Assembly: GCA_035286125.1 (NCBI GenBank)
Contig: JAYKIS010000017.1
Span: forward strand, 3,573 to 67,572
Origin: VGJW01 sp035286125
GTDB taxonomy: Bacteria; Cyanobacteriota; Sericytochromatia; S15B-MN24; VGJW01
DNA length: 64,000 nucleotides
Direction of reading: 5' to 3'
Each line of letters starts with the position of its first letter. Position 1 is the stretch's first letter. A program made the position numbers and the translations under genes. Below, piece after piece: positions 46,914 through 54,918 of the stretch. The notes below the pieces were generated by a model that did not search any database, was not told the origin of the DNA, and worked only from the letters and a program-made list of their open reading frames with translations.

Positions 46914-47690
46914 TCAGGCGCGCATGGGCATGGCCTTGCCCTGGCGCCGCAGCAGTTCCTGGGCGACATAGGCCGCGACGTCCTCGGCATAGCTGCCGGG
47001 GCCGAAGCCTGCGTCGAAGCCCAGTTCGGTGGCGAGGTCGTAAGTCATGCGGGGGCCGCCGACGATGGCGAGCATCCGGTCGCGGACACCCTCGGCTTCC
47101 ATGACCTCGACCAGTTCCGTCAGGGTCGTGATGTGAAGGTCCTTCTGCGTCACCACGACCGAGGCCAGGATGGCGTCCGCGTTCTCGGCGATGGCCCGGG
47201 CCACGAGCGCCTCGGGGGGGATCTGGGCGCCCATGTTGACGGCCTTGACCATCCGGTAGCGTTCGAGGCCGTAGTGCCCGTTGTAACCCTTCATGTTCAT
47301 GATGGCGTCGATGCCGACGGTATGCGCATCGGTGCCGGGACACGCCCCCACGACCACCAACCGGCGGCCGAACTGCTCTTCGATCAGGTCGTCGATCTGG
47401 TGCATGTCGAGGGCCTCGAACTCGGCCTTGGGCACGACCAGGTTCTTGTAGTCGACCGTCTGCTGCATGGCGCCATAGAAGACGAAGAAACTCATCGTGG
47501 GGCCCATCGCCTCCATCCGGACCATCATCGGGTCCGCGAAACCGTGGGCCAGGACCAGCCGCTTGGCGGCCTCGGCGGCCTCGGGTCCGGCCGGCACGGG
47601 CAGCGAGAACGACAACTGGGTCTTGCCGTCGTCCATCGTGTCGCCATAGGGCTTCAGGCGCTCGAGGTCCGCCTTGCGGATGACGGTCAT
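46914..47690 (-). CDS. kamE: Lysine 5,6-aminomutase beta subunit
   Basis: 258 residues; moves the 6-amino group of beta-lysine or D-lysine to C5 with KamD, adenosylcobalamin and PLP. The base-off cobalamin motif is present as Asp121-x-His123-x-x-Gly126 (GTDAHTVG), and a lysine 11 residues later (Lys134 in NMKGYNGH) matches the PLP-binding lysine spacing known for the clostridial enzyme. Coupled to kamD by ATGA. Confidence 0.95.
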   Translation of the reverse strand: MTVIRKADLERLKPYGDTMDDGKTQLSFSLPVPAGPEAAEAAKRLVLAHGFADPMMVRMEAMGPTMSFFVFYGAMQQTVDYKNLVVPKAEFEALDMHQIDDLIEEQFGRRLVVVGACPGTDAHTVGIDAIMNMKGYNGHYGLERYRMVKAVNMGAQIPPEALVARAIAENADAILASVVVTQKDLHITTLTELVEVMEAEGVRDRMLAIVGGPRMTYDLATELGFDAGFGPGSYAEDVAAYVAQELLRRQGKAMPMRA

Positions 47691-49246
47691 GCGCGTACCT
47701 CCTGGCGGGCGAGCAGCGCCTCGAAGGGATTGTGGTAGGTTTCCGCGCGGTCGAAGACCCCCGCGAGTCCCTTGCCGCCATCCGGCAGCCGGGTCACGCC
47801 GGCAAAGACGGCCTTGGCGACGGAGGGCACGAGGCCCTCGTCGGCTACCTTCTCGAGCAGGCCTACGGCCTCGTCCAGCACCTGGGCGGCACGGCGCGCG
47901 ATCCGGCCGTCGGGTGCGTACTGGATCTCCTCCGACAGGTGCCGGGCATAGCGGTTCACGTAGTCGGCATTCTGCAGGGCCAGATAGCGATCCGACGCGA
48001 AGGGCGTGTGGATGGCCTCGGTCAGGATGCCCAGCAGTTCGATGGATTGGCCCGTCAGCACGCCCACCAGGTTGTAGAGCGTGTTGTGGGCGTAGGTCCA
48101 GAAGATGTTGCCCGTGACGTGCTTGGTGGGGGGCATCCACTTGATGGGCGCATCCGGGAATATCTGGCGGACCAGCTGGGCCATCGCGATTTCGTAGAGC
48201 AGGCCGTCCTCGGTGTTGGGGTTCATCTCGAAGGCGTGTCCGAGGCCCATCAGGGATTCGGGCATGCCGGCCGCCTTGGCGAAACGTTCGTTGATGAACT
48301 GGCTGGCGAGTACGGTGTGCCCTTCCTCGAAGGCGTCGGCCGTCGTCAGGTAGTTGTCTTCGCCGGTGTTGATGATGATGCCGCTGAAGGCGTTGAGCAT
48401 CCGGCTGAAGTGCTGGTCCGTCAGTGTCCGGTGGATGTTGATGTCCCGGAAGAGGATGCCGTAGAGCGCGTCATTGAGCAGCATGTCGAGCCCCTCTCGG
48501 GCGGCGAGCACGCTGATTTCGGGCATACAGAGCCCCGAGGCGTAGTTGGTGAGCTGGATGTAGCGGCCCAACTCTTCGCCGACCTCGTCGAGCGCCTGGC
48601 GCATCAGCCGGAAGTTGGCACCGGTCGCGTAGGTCCCGCCCGTGCCGTAGGTCGTCTCGCCGTGGGGCACGAAGTCGAGCAGGCTCTGGCCCGTGGACCG
48701 GATGACGGCGATGATGTCGGCACCCTGACGTGCGGCCATCACGCCTTGCGGCACGTCCTCGTGGATATTGCCGGTCGCAACGATCAGGTACTTCTGCGGG
48801 GTGGGCCCCATGCCCAGTCGGGTGCGCGTCTCGCGACGGGCCTTGCGGGTCGCAGCAAGCTGGGTGAGGGCCCGCTGGGCCTCGGTATCGGCCCATTCCC
48901 GGGCGGCTGCCGCCTGAGCGGGATCGGCCAGGTCCGTTTCGAGGCCGTGTTCGGCCAGGCGGACCGCCGCTTCCTGCACCGGGAGGCCCGTGGCCAGAAC
49001 CGTCGCCGCAAGGGCCAGTGCGGCTCCTGTCGCAAGCTGACCGTCCTGCTTCAGGCGGTCGACGACACGGTTCGGCCAGGGGATATCTTCATGATCCACC
49101 CCGTCGACGCCGTACAGGCGCAGGACGGCGCGTTCGATCGACACGGTCGAGCGTGTCGCGAAGCTCTCCAGCAGGGGTGACACGACGCGTTCGGCCAGGG
49201 ACCGGGCGTAGGCGACCTTGGCGTTGTCGAGGGGCAGCTTCATCAT
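47687..49246 (-). CDS. kamD: Lysine 5,6-aminomutase alpha subunit
   Basis: 519 residues (ATGATG start; the second ATG gives 518). Catalytic TIM-barrel subunit: MMKLPLDNAKVAYARSLAERVV at the front, RKARRETRTRLGMGPTPQKYLIVATGNIHEDVPQG, HGETTYGTGGTYATGANFRLMR, and IKWMPPTKHVTGNIFWTYAHNTLYN toward the end. AGAGG lies 5-8 bases upstream of the two ATGs. A TAGCAT promoter element is about 90 bases upstream, just past the hairpin that ends the papain-like gene unit. Confidence 0.95.
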   Translation of the reverse strand: MMKLPLDNAKVAYARSLAERVVSPLLESFATRSTVSIERAVLRLYGVDGVDHEDIPWPNRVVDRLKQDGQLATGAALALAATVLATGLPVQEAAVRLAEHGLETDLADPAQAAAAREWADTEAQRALTQLAATRKARRETRTRLGMGPTPQKYLIVATGNIHEDVPQGVMAARQGADIIAVIRSTGQSLLDFVPHGETTYGTGGTYATGANFRLMRQALDEVGEELGRYIQLTNYASGLCMPEISVLAAREGLDMLLNDALYGILFRDINIHRTLTDQHFSRMLNAFSGIIINTGEDNYLTTADAFEEGHTVLASQFINERFAKAAGMPESLMGLGHAFEMNPNTEDGLLYEIAMAQLVRQIFPDAPIKWMPPTKHVTGNIFWTYAHNTLYNLVGVLTGQSIELLGILTEAIHTPFASDRYLALQNADYVNRYARHLSEEIQYAPDGRIARRAAQVLDEAVGLLEKVADEGLVPSVAKAVFAGVTRLPDGGKGLAGVFDRAETYHNPFEALLARQEVRA

Positions 49247-49336
49247 CGAGGCCTCTTGGGCGATCCGGGGCCCGAGCCTCGCGGCACGCATGCCCCGAAG
49301 GGCCGAAACGCACGTTCCTGCGCCCTTGCGGACCTC

Positions 49337-49342
49337 ATGCTA
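49337..49342 (-). promoter_or_regulatory. Candidate -10 of kamD-kamE-kal
   Basis: TAGCAT in GTGGTAGCATGAGG on the minus strand, about 90 bases before kamD. It directly abuts the terminator-like hairpin upstream, which occupies the -35 position. Confidence 0.35.
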
Positions 49343-49381
49343 CCACGGTGGGGCAGGCGGGCGGGGTCTGCCGGCCCGTGG
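49343..49381 (-). terminator. Hairpin after the papain-like gene pair
   Basis: CCACGGTGGGGCAG and CTGCCGGCCCGTGG pair at 11 of 14 positions, with outer CCACGG/CCGTGG and inner GGCAG/CTGCC arms. It starts two bases beyond the stop of the 487-residue gene. No T-run. Confidence 0.5.
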
Positions 49382-49382
49382 G

Positions 49383-50846
49383 TCACTCGCGGCGGCGGCG
49401 CCTCGTGAGCAGGTCTGCGCCCTGGACGACGTTCCGGGTGCCCACCTCACCAGCCCTGAAGGCGACGGGAGCAGCCGTGCCGAGGCGTGCCGAGGCCCTG
49501 TCCGCCGCCAAGGCGTCGATCGACAGGCGGCTTGCGCCGTAAAGGGCCGTCTGGCTGCCCGTTCGGGTCCTTGCATAGGCCAGGGCCGAGGGGTTGATGC
49601 GTCGGGCGAGTGCCGAATCGGCCGATTGGCGCAGTGGCACGTTCGGTACCTTCCTCGCGAGCCGGTCGACATGCCCGACATCGACGAAGACCAGTTCGAG
49701 GCGCTTCTTGAATTCATCGGCCGTCATGACCTCGGGACTGCCGGTGCCGGGGTCGACGATCGTGACGAGTCCGTTCCTGTAGCCCGTGACAACCACGGCA
49801 TGGGACGTCGGGTTGCCCGCTTCATCGACGGCCTTCATCCCGACCTGGACGGCGCCCTTGCCCACCTTGAGCAGGTTGCTGAACAAGTCCTGCATCCGGG
49901 CGGGGGACATCTCCGCGGTCGGTTCGAAGGCCACGAGGTTCTGTCCCGTCAGCGACCGCGCGATCGCTTCGAACTGGCCGGCGGTCAGGCCTCCCTCGCC
50001 TTGTCCGTCATCATTGCCGTAGCGCCTGGGGCCCTTGCCGAAGGTGCCATTGCCGATCCGCTCGTCGCCTTCAGCAACCATGCGGTTACCCAACGCCATG
50101 ACGGAATCCTGGAAGATGTCCTCGATGGCGCTGCGGCCCTCCTGTTCGGCGAGGCCCTCCAGCGACGCCTCGAGGGTGTCGCCACCGATGGTCTTCACGG
50201 TCCCGTCGACGAGCAGGCCGTGCATGATGCGCATGTATTCCGCGGGGTTGTTGCCTGCGAGCGTGATCTGCACCGTCGCTGCCGTGCACGTGAAGGTGCC
50301 TTCGCCCTGGCCGATGGTGTGGGGATGGGCCATGCTGTCGATGAGCTCGCTGACAAGTTGCTTGTTCGGAGGCAAGCCCGGCAACTGCGGTCGCTGCAGC
50401 AAGTCGAGCAGTTGCTCCTGAATCGAGTTGCCCTCCGAGTCGCGCGTGTCCAGGGTGCCGCTGGCCTCGAGCTTGGCGAGCGCAGCCTGAGTCGCCGGAT
50501 CGCCGGCAAATGCCGCCATCAGGTCGGTCAGGGCCTGATTGGCCCTGGTGGACGTGCGTTGGGGCCTGACGGAGCCGAGGCCATCCATGCCTGCATTCGG
50601 GCTGTTCAGGGCGGATAGGCCGTCCGCCACTTGAGTGGGCATCAGGGACATCTTGCTGCCATATCGATGGGCTGACTCCGCCAATGTGCCCGTGCCACGC
50701 GGGCGGGTTGCCACCGTGTGGCCGGCTGTCGGGGAGGGTGCCGGAACCGGGCTGTTCCGGATGCCCGGGCGGTCCGGGGCCACGCCGGCACGCAGGGGCG
50801 GCAGCTTGCCGGTACCTGCCGATCCGGTGATGAGATCTCGCGCCAT
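49383..50846 (-). CDS. Papain-like fold protein A (paralogue pair, uncharacterised)
   Basis: 487 residues, no signal peptide or membrane segment. The first ~110 residues are low complexity. A core at ~110-400 contains GQGEGTFTCTAATVQ (Cys187), SHAVVVTGY (His349) and VTIVDPGTG (Asp365); a Cys before a helix, then a His on a strand and an Asp on the next strand is the order of papain-like/C39-like peptidases and transglutaminase-like folds. Between Cys and His lies a conserved EGRSAIEDIFQDSVMALG segment and a Gly/Asn-rich insert. The tail ends RRRRRE. Closely related to the next gene. GGGAGG is 7 bases before the ATG. I cannot name a family; peptidase or amidase activity is inference. Confidence 0.7.
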   Translation of the reverse strand: MARDLITGSAGTGKLPPLRAGVAPDRPGIRNSPVPAPSPTAGHTVATRPRGTGTLAESAHRYGSKMSLMPTQVADGLSALNSPNAGMDGLGSVRPQRTSTRANQALTDLMAAFAGDPATQAALAKLEASGTLDTRDSEGNSIQEQLLDLLQRPQLPGLPPNKQLVSELIDSMAHPHTIGQGEGTFTCTAATVQITLAGNNPAEYMRIMHGLLVDGTVKTIGGDTLEASLEGLAEQEGRSAIEDIFQDSVMALGNRMVAEGDERIGNGTFGKGPRRYGNDDGQGEGGLTAGQFEAIARSLTGQNLVAFEPTAEMSPARMQDLFSNLLKVGKGAVQVGMKAVDEAGNPTSHAVVVTGYRNGLVTIVDPGTGSPEVMTADEFKKRLELVFVDVGHVDRLARKVPNVPLRQSADSALARRINPSALAYARTRTGSQTALYGASRLSIDALAADRASARLGTAAPVAFRAGEVGTRNVVQGADLLTRRRRRE

Positions 50847-50906
50847 GAGTCAGCCTCCCGGTCCCGCCTGTTGCCGCTCCATACCCTGCTGAGGGACCGC
50901 TGTCCG

Positions 50907-52364
50907 CTACTTGAGCAGCATCCTGCCGCCGAAGCTGCCGGCACCACCGCCGCCGCCACCGCTCGGCATCGTGCGCAGCGTCGTGCCCAGATCCAGTTGG
51001 GCCAGTCGGTCGTAGTCCTCGAAGGGCACCATCACCATGCGGAGGCGGGCGTGGAAATCGGCCTCGGAAACCGTTCTGGAAGCACCCGTACCCGAGTCCT
51101 CGAAGGTCACCGTACCGTTGCCGTGGGAGGTGACGCGCACCGCATGCATGGTCGCCTGGCCCGCGTCATCGACGCCGGCGATCCCGACGGCGACGGGGCC
51201 GGTCTGCAGCAGTTCGCGGAATATAGCCGTCATGGACTTGAGCTTGAAACCCTCGCTGGGCTCGAGCGCCGCTGACTTCTGTCCAGTCAGGGACTGCACG
51301 ATACCCGAGAACTGGGCCGACGTCAGGCCATCGGCACCGCCACCCTTGTCGTTGCCCCAGCGTCGCACGGGCTTGGCGGGGGGCGGCGTAACGGGCTGTC
51401 CGGCCTTGGCCGGTGGGGCCGTCGGAGCCGCGGGTCTGGATCCACCTGAGCTGCCGGAGCCGAAGGAACCGTTGCCGTAGGACGTGCTCCCGTCTGCTGT
51501 GCCCAGGGCCTTGCCAAAGCTCATGACGGATTCCTGGAAGACGTCCTCGACGGCGTTGCGTCCCTCGTTGACGGCGAGGCCCCGAAGGTCGGCCTCGAGC
51601 AGGTCTCCGCCCTGAGTCCGGACCTGGCCTTCGAACATCAGGCCACGGACGACCCGGACGTACTCGCCCGGTGACGTGCTCGCCATGATCCCCTGGATGG
51701 TGGCGGCCGTGCAGCTGAAGGTTCCCTTGCCTTGCTGGATGCCGTCGGGTGAAAGCAGGCCGTCGACCAACCCGCGGACAACTTCCATGGGGCTGGGGCG
51801 GCCTGTTGTGGCGGGCAAGGCCAGGATCGCCCGCAGGTGATCGAGGACGGTGACGCCCCGGGAGTCGGACTTGTCGGCGATACCCCGGCTGACCAGGAGC
51901 TCGAGGGCGCGGCGGACCCCCGGGTCCCCGGCCAGCTTCCGGGCGAGGTCCTCCGGCAACCGGATGTCGGACCTGCCATCTCCGTGGATGTACTGCGCGA
52001 CGATCGACGTCTTGATGCGGGCATCGGTGGCCTGGCTGAAAGTCGAAGCCTCAGGCTTTCCGGTCTCGGGCTGGAAGCGCGCGGGGGCCTCGGGTGTCGC
52101 CCGGGGAGCGGCCTGTGTCCGGGCGGCTTCCGGGGCGTTGGCCCCGGGCTTGGCCTGGCTCCCCCCCATCCGGTCGATGGCCGCCTGCCAATTGCGGCTT
52201 CCCGAGAAGCCGTCGCGCGTGCGCGAGCTCCGCGGTGAAGGCTCTTCCCGGGTTGGCGCAGGCTCCTTGGCCTCCGTGTCCGAAACCGGTGGCAGCTCTC
52301 CCGTCGCACCGATCCGCTTCAGGAAGCCAGATGGGGACAGGACGCGAAGATCCGGATTGAACAT
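50907..52364 (-). CDS. Papain-like fold protein B (paralogue pair, uncharacterised)
   Basis: 485 residues, first of the pair. The core matches protein A: GKGTFSCTAATIQ (Cys218), EGRNAVEDVFQESVMSFG, LTSAQFSGIVQSLTGQ, MHAVRVTSHGNG (His407) and VTFEDSGTG (Asp423). Between these lies a ~70-residue Ser/Gly/Pro insert (290-335) of different sequence from that in A. The N-terminal ~110 residues are charged and Pro-rich, and the C-terminus is Gly-rich with a GGGGGGAG run. No export signal. GAGG precedes the ATG. The two genes are 60 bases apart and form a unit between kamD and a lipoprotein. Confidence 0.7.
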   Translation of the reverse strand: MFNPDLRVLSPSGFLKRIGATGELPPVSDTEAKEPAPTREEPSPRSSRTRDGFSGSRNWQAAIDRMGGSQAKPGANAPEAARTQAAPRATPEAPARFQPETGKPEASTFSQATDARIKTSIVAQYIHGDGRSDIRLPEDLARKLAGDPGVRRALELLVSRGIADKSDSRGVTVLDHLRAILALPATTGRPSPMEVVRGLVDGLLSPDGIQQGKGTFSCTAATIQGIMASTSPGEYVRVVRGLMFEGQVRTQGGDLLEADLRGLAVNEGRNAVEDVFQESVMSFGKALGTADGSTSYGNGSFGSGSSGGSRPAAPTAPPAKAGQPVTPPPAKPVRRWGNDKGGGADGLTSAQFSGIVQSLTGQKSAALEPSEGFKLKSMTAIFRELLQTGPVAVGIAGVDDAGQATMHAVRVTSHGNGTVTFEDSGTGASRTVSEADFHARLRMVMVPFEDYDRLAQLDLGTTLRTMPSGGGGGGAGSFGGRMLLK

Positions 52365-52431
52365 GAGGGGCCTCGTCGGGAGAGGTGGTTCAAGGACACC
52401 ATGGGCCCGAATGGTGCGCCTCCTAACGGGG

Positions 52432-52460
52432 TTTACATGACTTTGACGGGGGCCTAATGA
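52432..52460 (+). promoter_or_regulatory. Candidate promoter upstream of the 157-residue lipoprotein
   Basis: TTTACA, a 17-base spacer, TAATGA, in the 218-base gap between divergent genes. A second candidate -10, TATGTT at 52566-52571, is only 11 bases before the ATG. The rest of the gap shows nothing else recognisable. Confidence 0.35.
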
Positions 52461-52582
52461 CCCGGGAGTTCCCTCGAGACCCGGTGAGGGGGGCTGTAAC
52501 CTTCCTTGTTTCAAGGGGCGGGTCCTTGCATGCTCCTGGCGGATGTGAAGAGAAGACGCTCGGGGTATGTTCTTGTCACGAC

Positions 52583-53056
52583 ATGAACACGGTGACCGCC
52601 CTGGTCCTGCTGGCCTTCGGACTTTCCGGGTGCTCCGATGGCCTCCCTGTGGTCAAGGCCTCTGGCTCGCCCCGTCCGGTGGTCGTCCTTGGTCGGGACT
52701 ACCCCACGATGGTGGCCGACGCAAAGTCCGGGCTGGCGTCCCTGGTTGCGGAGGCGAAGGCGCAGACCTTTGCGGATGCAGCCGAGGTCAAGGACAAGCG
52801 CCACCGATTCTTCTCGGACCTTCGGTTCCGTCATGACGACCCGGTGGTCAAGCGGTACGCAGAACTGCCGCTGAAGTCGCGCCGTGCGTTCGCGGCGCAC
52901 CAGCTTGACCATGAGCAGGCCGTGCGGGCGGCCGAGATGGCACTCGGGGACGTCTTCAGTGAGGCCTACCTGTTTTTCAAGCCTTGGCAGAGGCCGCGTT
53001 TCGAGCGCCAGCGCCTGCAGGGGCCGGGTGTGACGCCCGTGCCTGCGAGGCCCTAG
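52583..53056 (+). CDS. Small lipoprotein, 157 residues
   Basis: N-terminus MNTVTALVLLAFGLSGC with lipobox LSGC. The mature part is charged and mostly helical (TMVADAKSGLASLVAEAKAQTFADAAEVKDKRHRFFSDLRF, KSRRAFAAHQLDHEQAVRAAEMALG). No recognised domain and no good Shine-Dalgarno sequence. Convergent with the kamB-like gene, 28 bases apart. Confidence 0.65.
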   Translation: MNTVTALVLLAFGLSGCSDGLPVVKASGSPRPVVVLGRDYPTMVADAKSGLASLVAEAKAQTFADAAEVKDKRHRFFSDLRFRHDDPVVKRYAELPLKSRRAFAAHQLDHEQAVRAAEMALGDVFSEAYLFFKPWQRPRFERQRLQGPGVTPVPARP

Positions 53057-53084
53057 GTCCAGGCCCCAGGTCCCGGCCGTCGGG

Positions 53085-54173
53085 TCAGGGCTGCGCCACC
53101 AGGTCATAGACCGGGACCGTCAAGCTGGCCCGCAAGGCCCTGAGCAGGTCCAGCGCATCCAGCGCCGCCACATGAGGGGCGGTCGGGTTGCACGTCACCG
53201 CAAGCAGGCGGATCGCGTTGCGGACTTCGAGCCGGTGCCCGCGGCCCGTCAGCCTGGCCAGCGTCGCGGGACGGCACACGACATGGGTCGCGTCCGGCAG
53301 GATGATGGGGACGCTGGGCAAGCGCCGGGTCAACAGGGCCTGAGCGAGGCCTTCCGAAAGGGCGCCGGGCAGATCCACGGCACACAGGTCGTCCGGCAGC
53401 CACGCAACGAAGGCTTCGGGATCCTCCAGCGCCTGTCCGGACGCATAGGGGACATGGGTTTCTGTGATGTCCAGATATCCTGACTTGTTGGCTGATGATA
53501 TAAGTTGTGTCTTTGTGACTGTCAACATGTTTGCGAGTATCGTGCTGTCGTTGACGGTCCGGGCGAGGCGCATCTCGTGCGTGTCTTCCGGCCGGGCGAC
53601 GGTCTCGACTCGCCCGCCGGGCATCGGCGCGAGCCTTGCCCCCCCTGATGCCGCCATGGCGAGGCCGGTCGCCAGCAAGACGCCATCGGCGAGGTGGGGT
53701 GAAGCCGAAGCGCGGCGGTCGATGGCGCCGTCGACGAGCACACGGTGTGCCCCTGCCGCGAACAAGGCTTCGCGTGCCGTCGTCGCACCCTCGACGGTGA
53801 CAGGACCCGCGATCTCGACCGCCCCGCGACCGGTGACGCGATAGATGCCGACGGGACCAAGGCCCGTGTGGACGCCGGTGTCGGCGACGAGGGCGAGCGG
53901 GGCCGTCGCACGCCGGGCGGATGCTTCCGCGGTGGCCAGCAGGGTGCCGGCGGGTGGGCGGATGCGGGGCTTGGGCAGGTCCGTCACGGCATCAAGGTCC
54001 TCGCCGTCGCGGCCGACCGACGTCAGGCCAAGTGGACCCTGCGGGGACAGGCGCTCGATCAGCCAGTTGAGTGTCGTCGTCTTGCCGACGTTCTTGGCCG
54101 TGCCCACGATCGAGAGCGTGGCCGGACGCCCGACTTCGGCGTCGAGGGCGTGCACGAGGTCCAGGAGGCGCAT
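53085..54173 (-). CDS. kamB: KamB-like P-loop protein of the lysine aminomutase system
   Basis: 362 residues. Walker A GTAKNVGKTT at residues 24-33, followed by LTSVGRDGEDLDAVTDLPKPRIRPPAGTLLATAEA, LALVADTGVHTGLGPVGIYRVTGRGAVEIAGP and HRVLVDGAIDRRASASPHLADGVLLATG. This layout is what I recall for KamB, the protein encoded beside lysine 5,6-aminomutase in clostridia and thought to take part in reactivating the B12 enzyme with the MutS-like KamC. KamC is not seen here. The position near kamDE supports the name, but the function is inferred. A TAACCT -10-like element ends 7 bases before the ATG and no ribosome site is visible, which suggests a leaderless message. Confidence 0.65.
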   Translation of the reverse strand: MRLLDLVHALDAEVGRPATLSIVGTAKNVGKTTTLNWLIERLSPQGPLGLTSVGRDGEDLDAVTDLPKPRIRPPAGTLLATAEASARRATAPLALVADTGVHTGLGPVGIYRVTGRGAVEIAGPVTVEGATTAREALFAAGAHRVLVDGAIDRRASASPHLADGVLLATGLAMAASGGARLAPMPGGRVETVARPEDTHEMRLARTVNDSTILANMLTVTKTQLISSANKSGYLDITETHVPYASGQALEDPEAFVAWLPDDLCAVDLPGALSEGLAQALLTRRLPSVPIILPDATHVVCRPATLARLTGRGHRLEVRNAIRLLAVTCNPTAPHVAALDALDLLRALRASLTVPVYDLVAQP

Positions 54174-54180
54174 GGGGTTC

Positions 54181-54186
54181 AGGTTA
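54181..54186 (-). promoter_or_regulatory. Candidate -10 of the kamB-like gene
   Basis: TAACCT in CCGTGCTAACCTG on the minus strand, 7 bases from the ATG. The extended TGCTANNNT form is shared with other candidate promoters in the window. The spacing predicts transcription starting at or next to the start codon. Confidence 0.4.
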
Positions 54187-54267
54187 GCACGGGGTGGCCC
54201 GGCGGCAGGTCCTGAGGCCGGAGACGTCAGCGCCCTCGGGCAGACGGTTCCGGTGAGGAGGGATTAC

Positions 54268-54273
54268 TAAAAT
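54268..54273 (+). promoter_or_regulatory. Candidate -10 of the 176-residue membrane protein gene
   Basis: TAAAAT in GATTACTAAAATCATG, 114 bases before the GTG start, in an otherwise GC-rich 214-base gap. No -35 match. Confidence 0.3.
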
Positions 54274-54387
54274 CATGTCGGTCCTTTGCCGAGGCTTTGC
54301 CGATCATCGGGTGGTTTGGGCGACAACCTCCGCACGGTACTTTCCCCCCGAGGCGCCATCCCTTACCTCAAGCAAGGAGCACCTCGG

Positions 54388-54918
54388 GTGGGCGAACTCA
54401 AGATCGGTGGCGTGGCGATCGACGGGGTCCAGGTCCGCAAGGTCCGGTCCGGCATGCAACCGCAAGCGACGGCTGCCGCTGCCCGCGACGGGCAGGACAA
54501 TGTGTTCTTTCGTCAGGACGGTGACGTGTTCGTGGCGTCGCGTCGCAGCATGGATCCTGCCAAGGTGCGTCCCGGCGCCCTGCTGGAACACCACGGCAAG
54601 CCGGCCGTCATCGAGTCGGTCGATGACCAGGTCGATACCGCGGGTCAGGGCGCGCGTTTCTGGAAGTGGGGCGCCGGTGCAGGCACGGCCTTCGGAGTCG
54701 TGATGGTGCTGGATGCGTGGACGCAACCCATCAGGAACGGCGTTGGCTGGGCGGTCGGTCTTCTGGGCGCCGGGGTGGCGGCCCCGGTCGTCGCGGCAGG
54801 TGCCGTCGGGGTCTCGGCCGCAGCGGGCGCTGGATCCGTTCGTGGAACCGGCGCCCTAGCGCTCATCCCTGGCCCAGCACGGCCAGCGCCAGATCCACCT
54901 TGCCGAGCGGGGCGCTGA
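54388..54918 (+). CDS. Small protein with hydrophobic C-terminal half
   Basis: 176 residues from a GTG with AAGGAG eight bases upstream. The first ~85 residues are soluble and beta-rich (KIGGVAIDGVQVRKVRSGM, NVFFRQDGDVFVASRRSMDPAKVRPGALLEHHGKPAVIESV), the next ~55 hydrophobic and Gly/Ala-rich (FGVVMVLDAW, GVGWAVGLLGAGVAAPVVAAGAVGVSAAAGAG), probably two membrane segments. The last ~18 codons overlap the convergent MTHFR gene. No family recognised. The ribosome site and start make it a real gene; the exact 3' end is less sure. Confidence 0.6.
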   Translation: MGELKIGGVAIDGVQVRKVRSGMQPQATAAAARDGQDNVFFRQDGDVFVASRRSMDPAKVRPGALLEHHGKPAVIESVDDQVDTAGQGARFWKWGAGAGTAFGVVMVLDAWTQPIRNGVGWAVGLLGAGVAAPVVAAGAVGVSAAAGAGSVRGTGALALIPGPARPAPDPPCRAGR

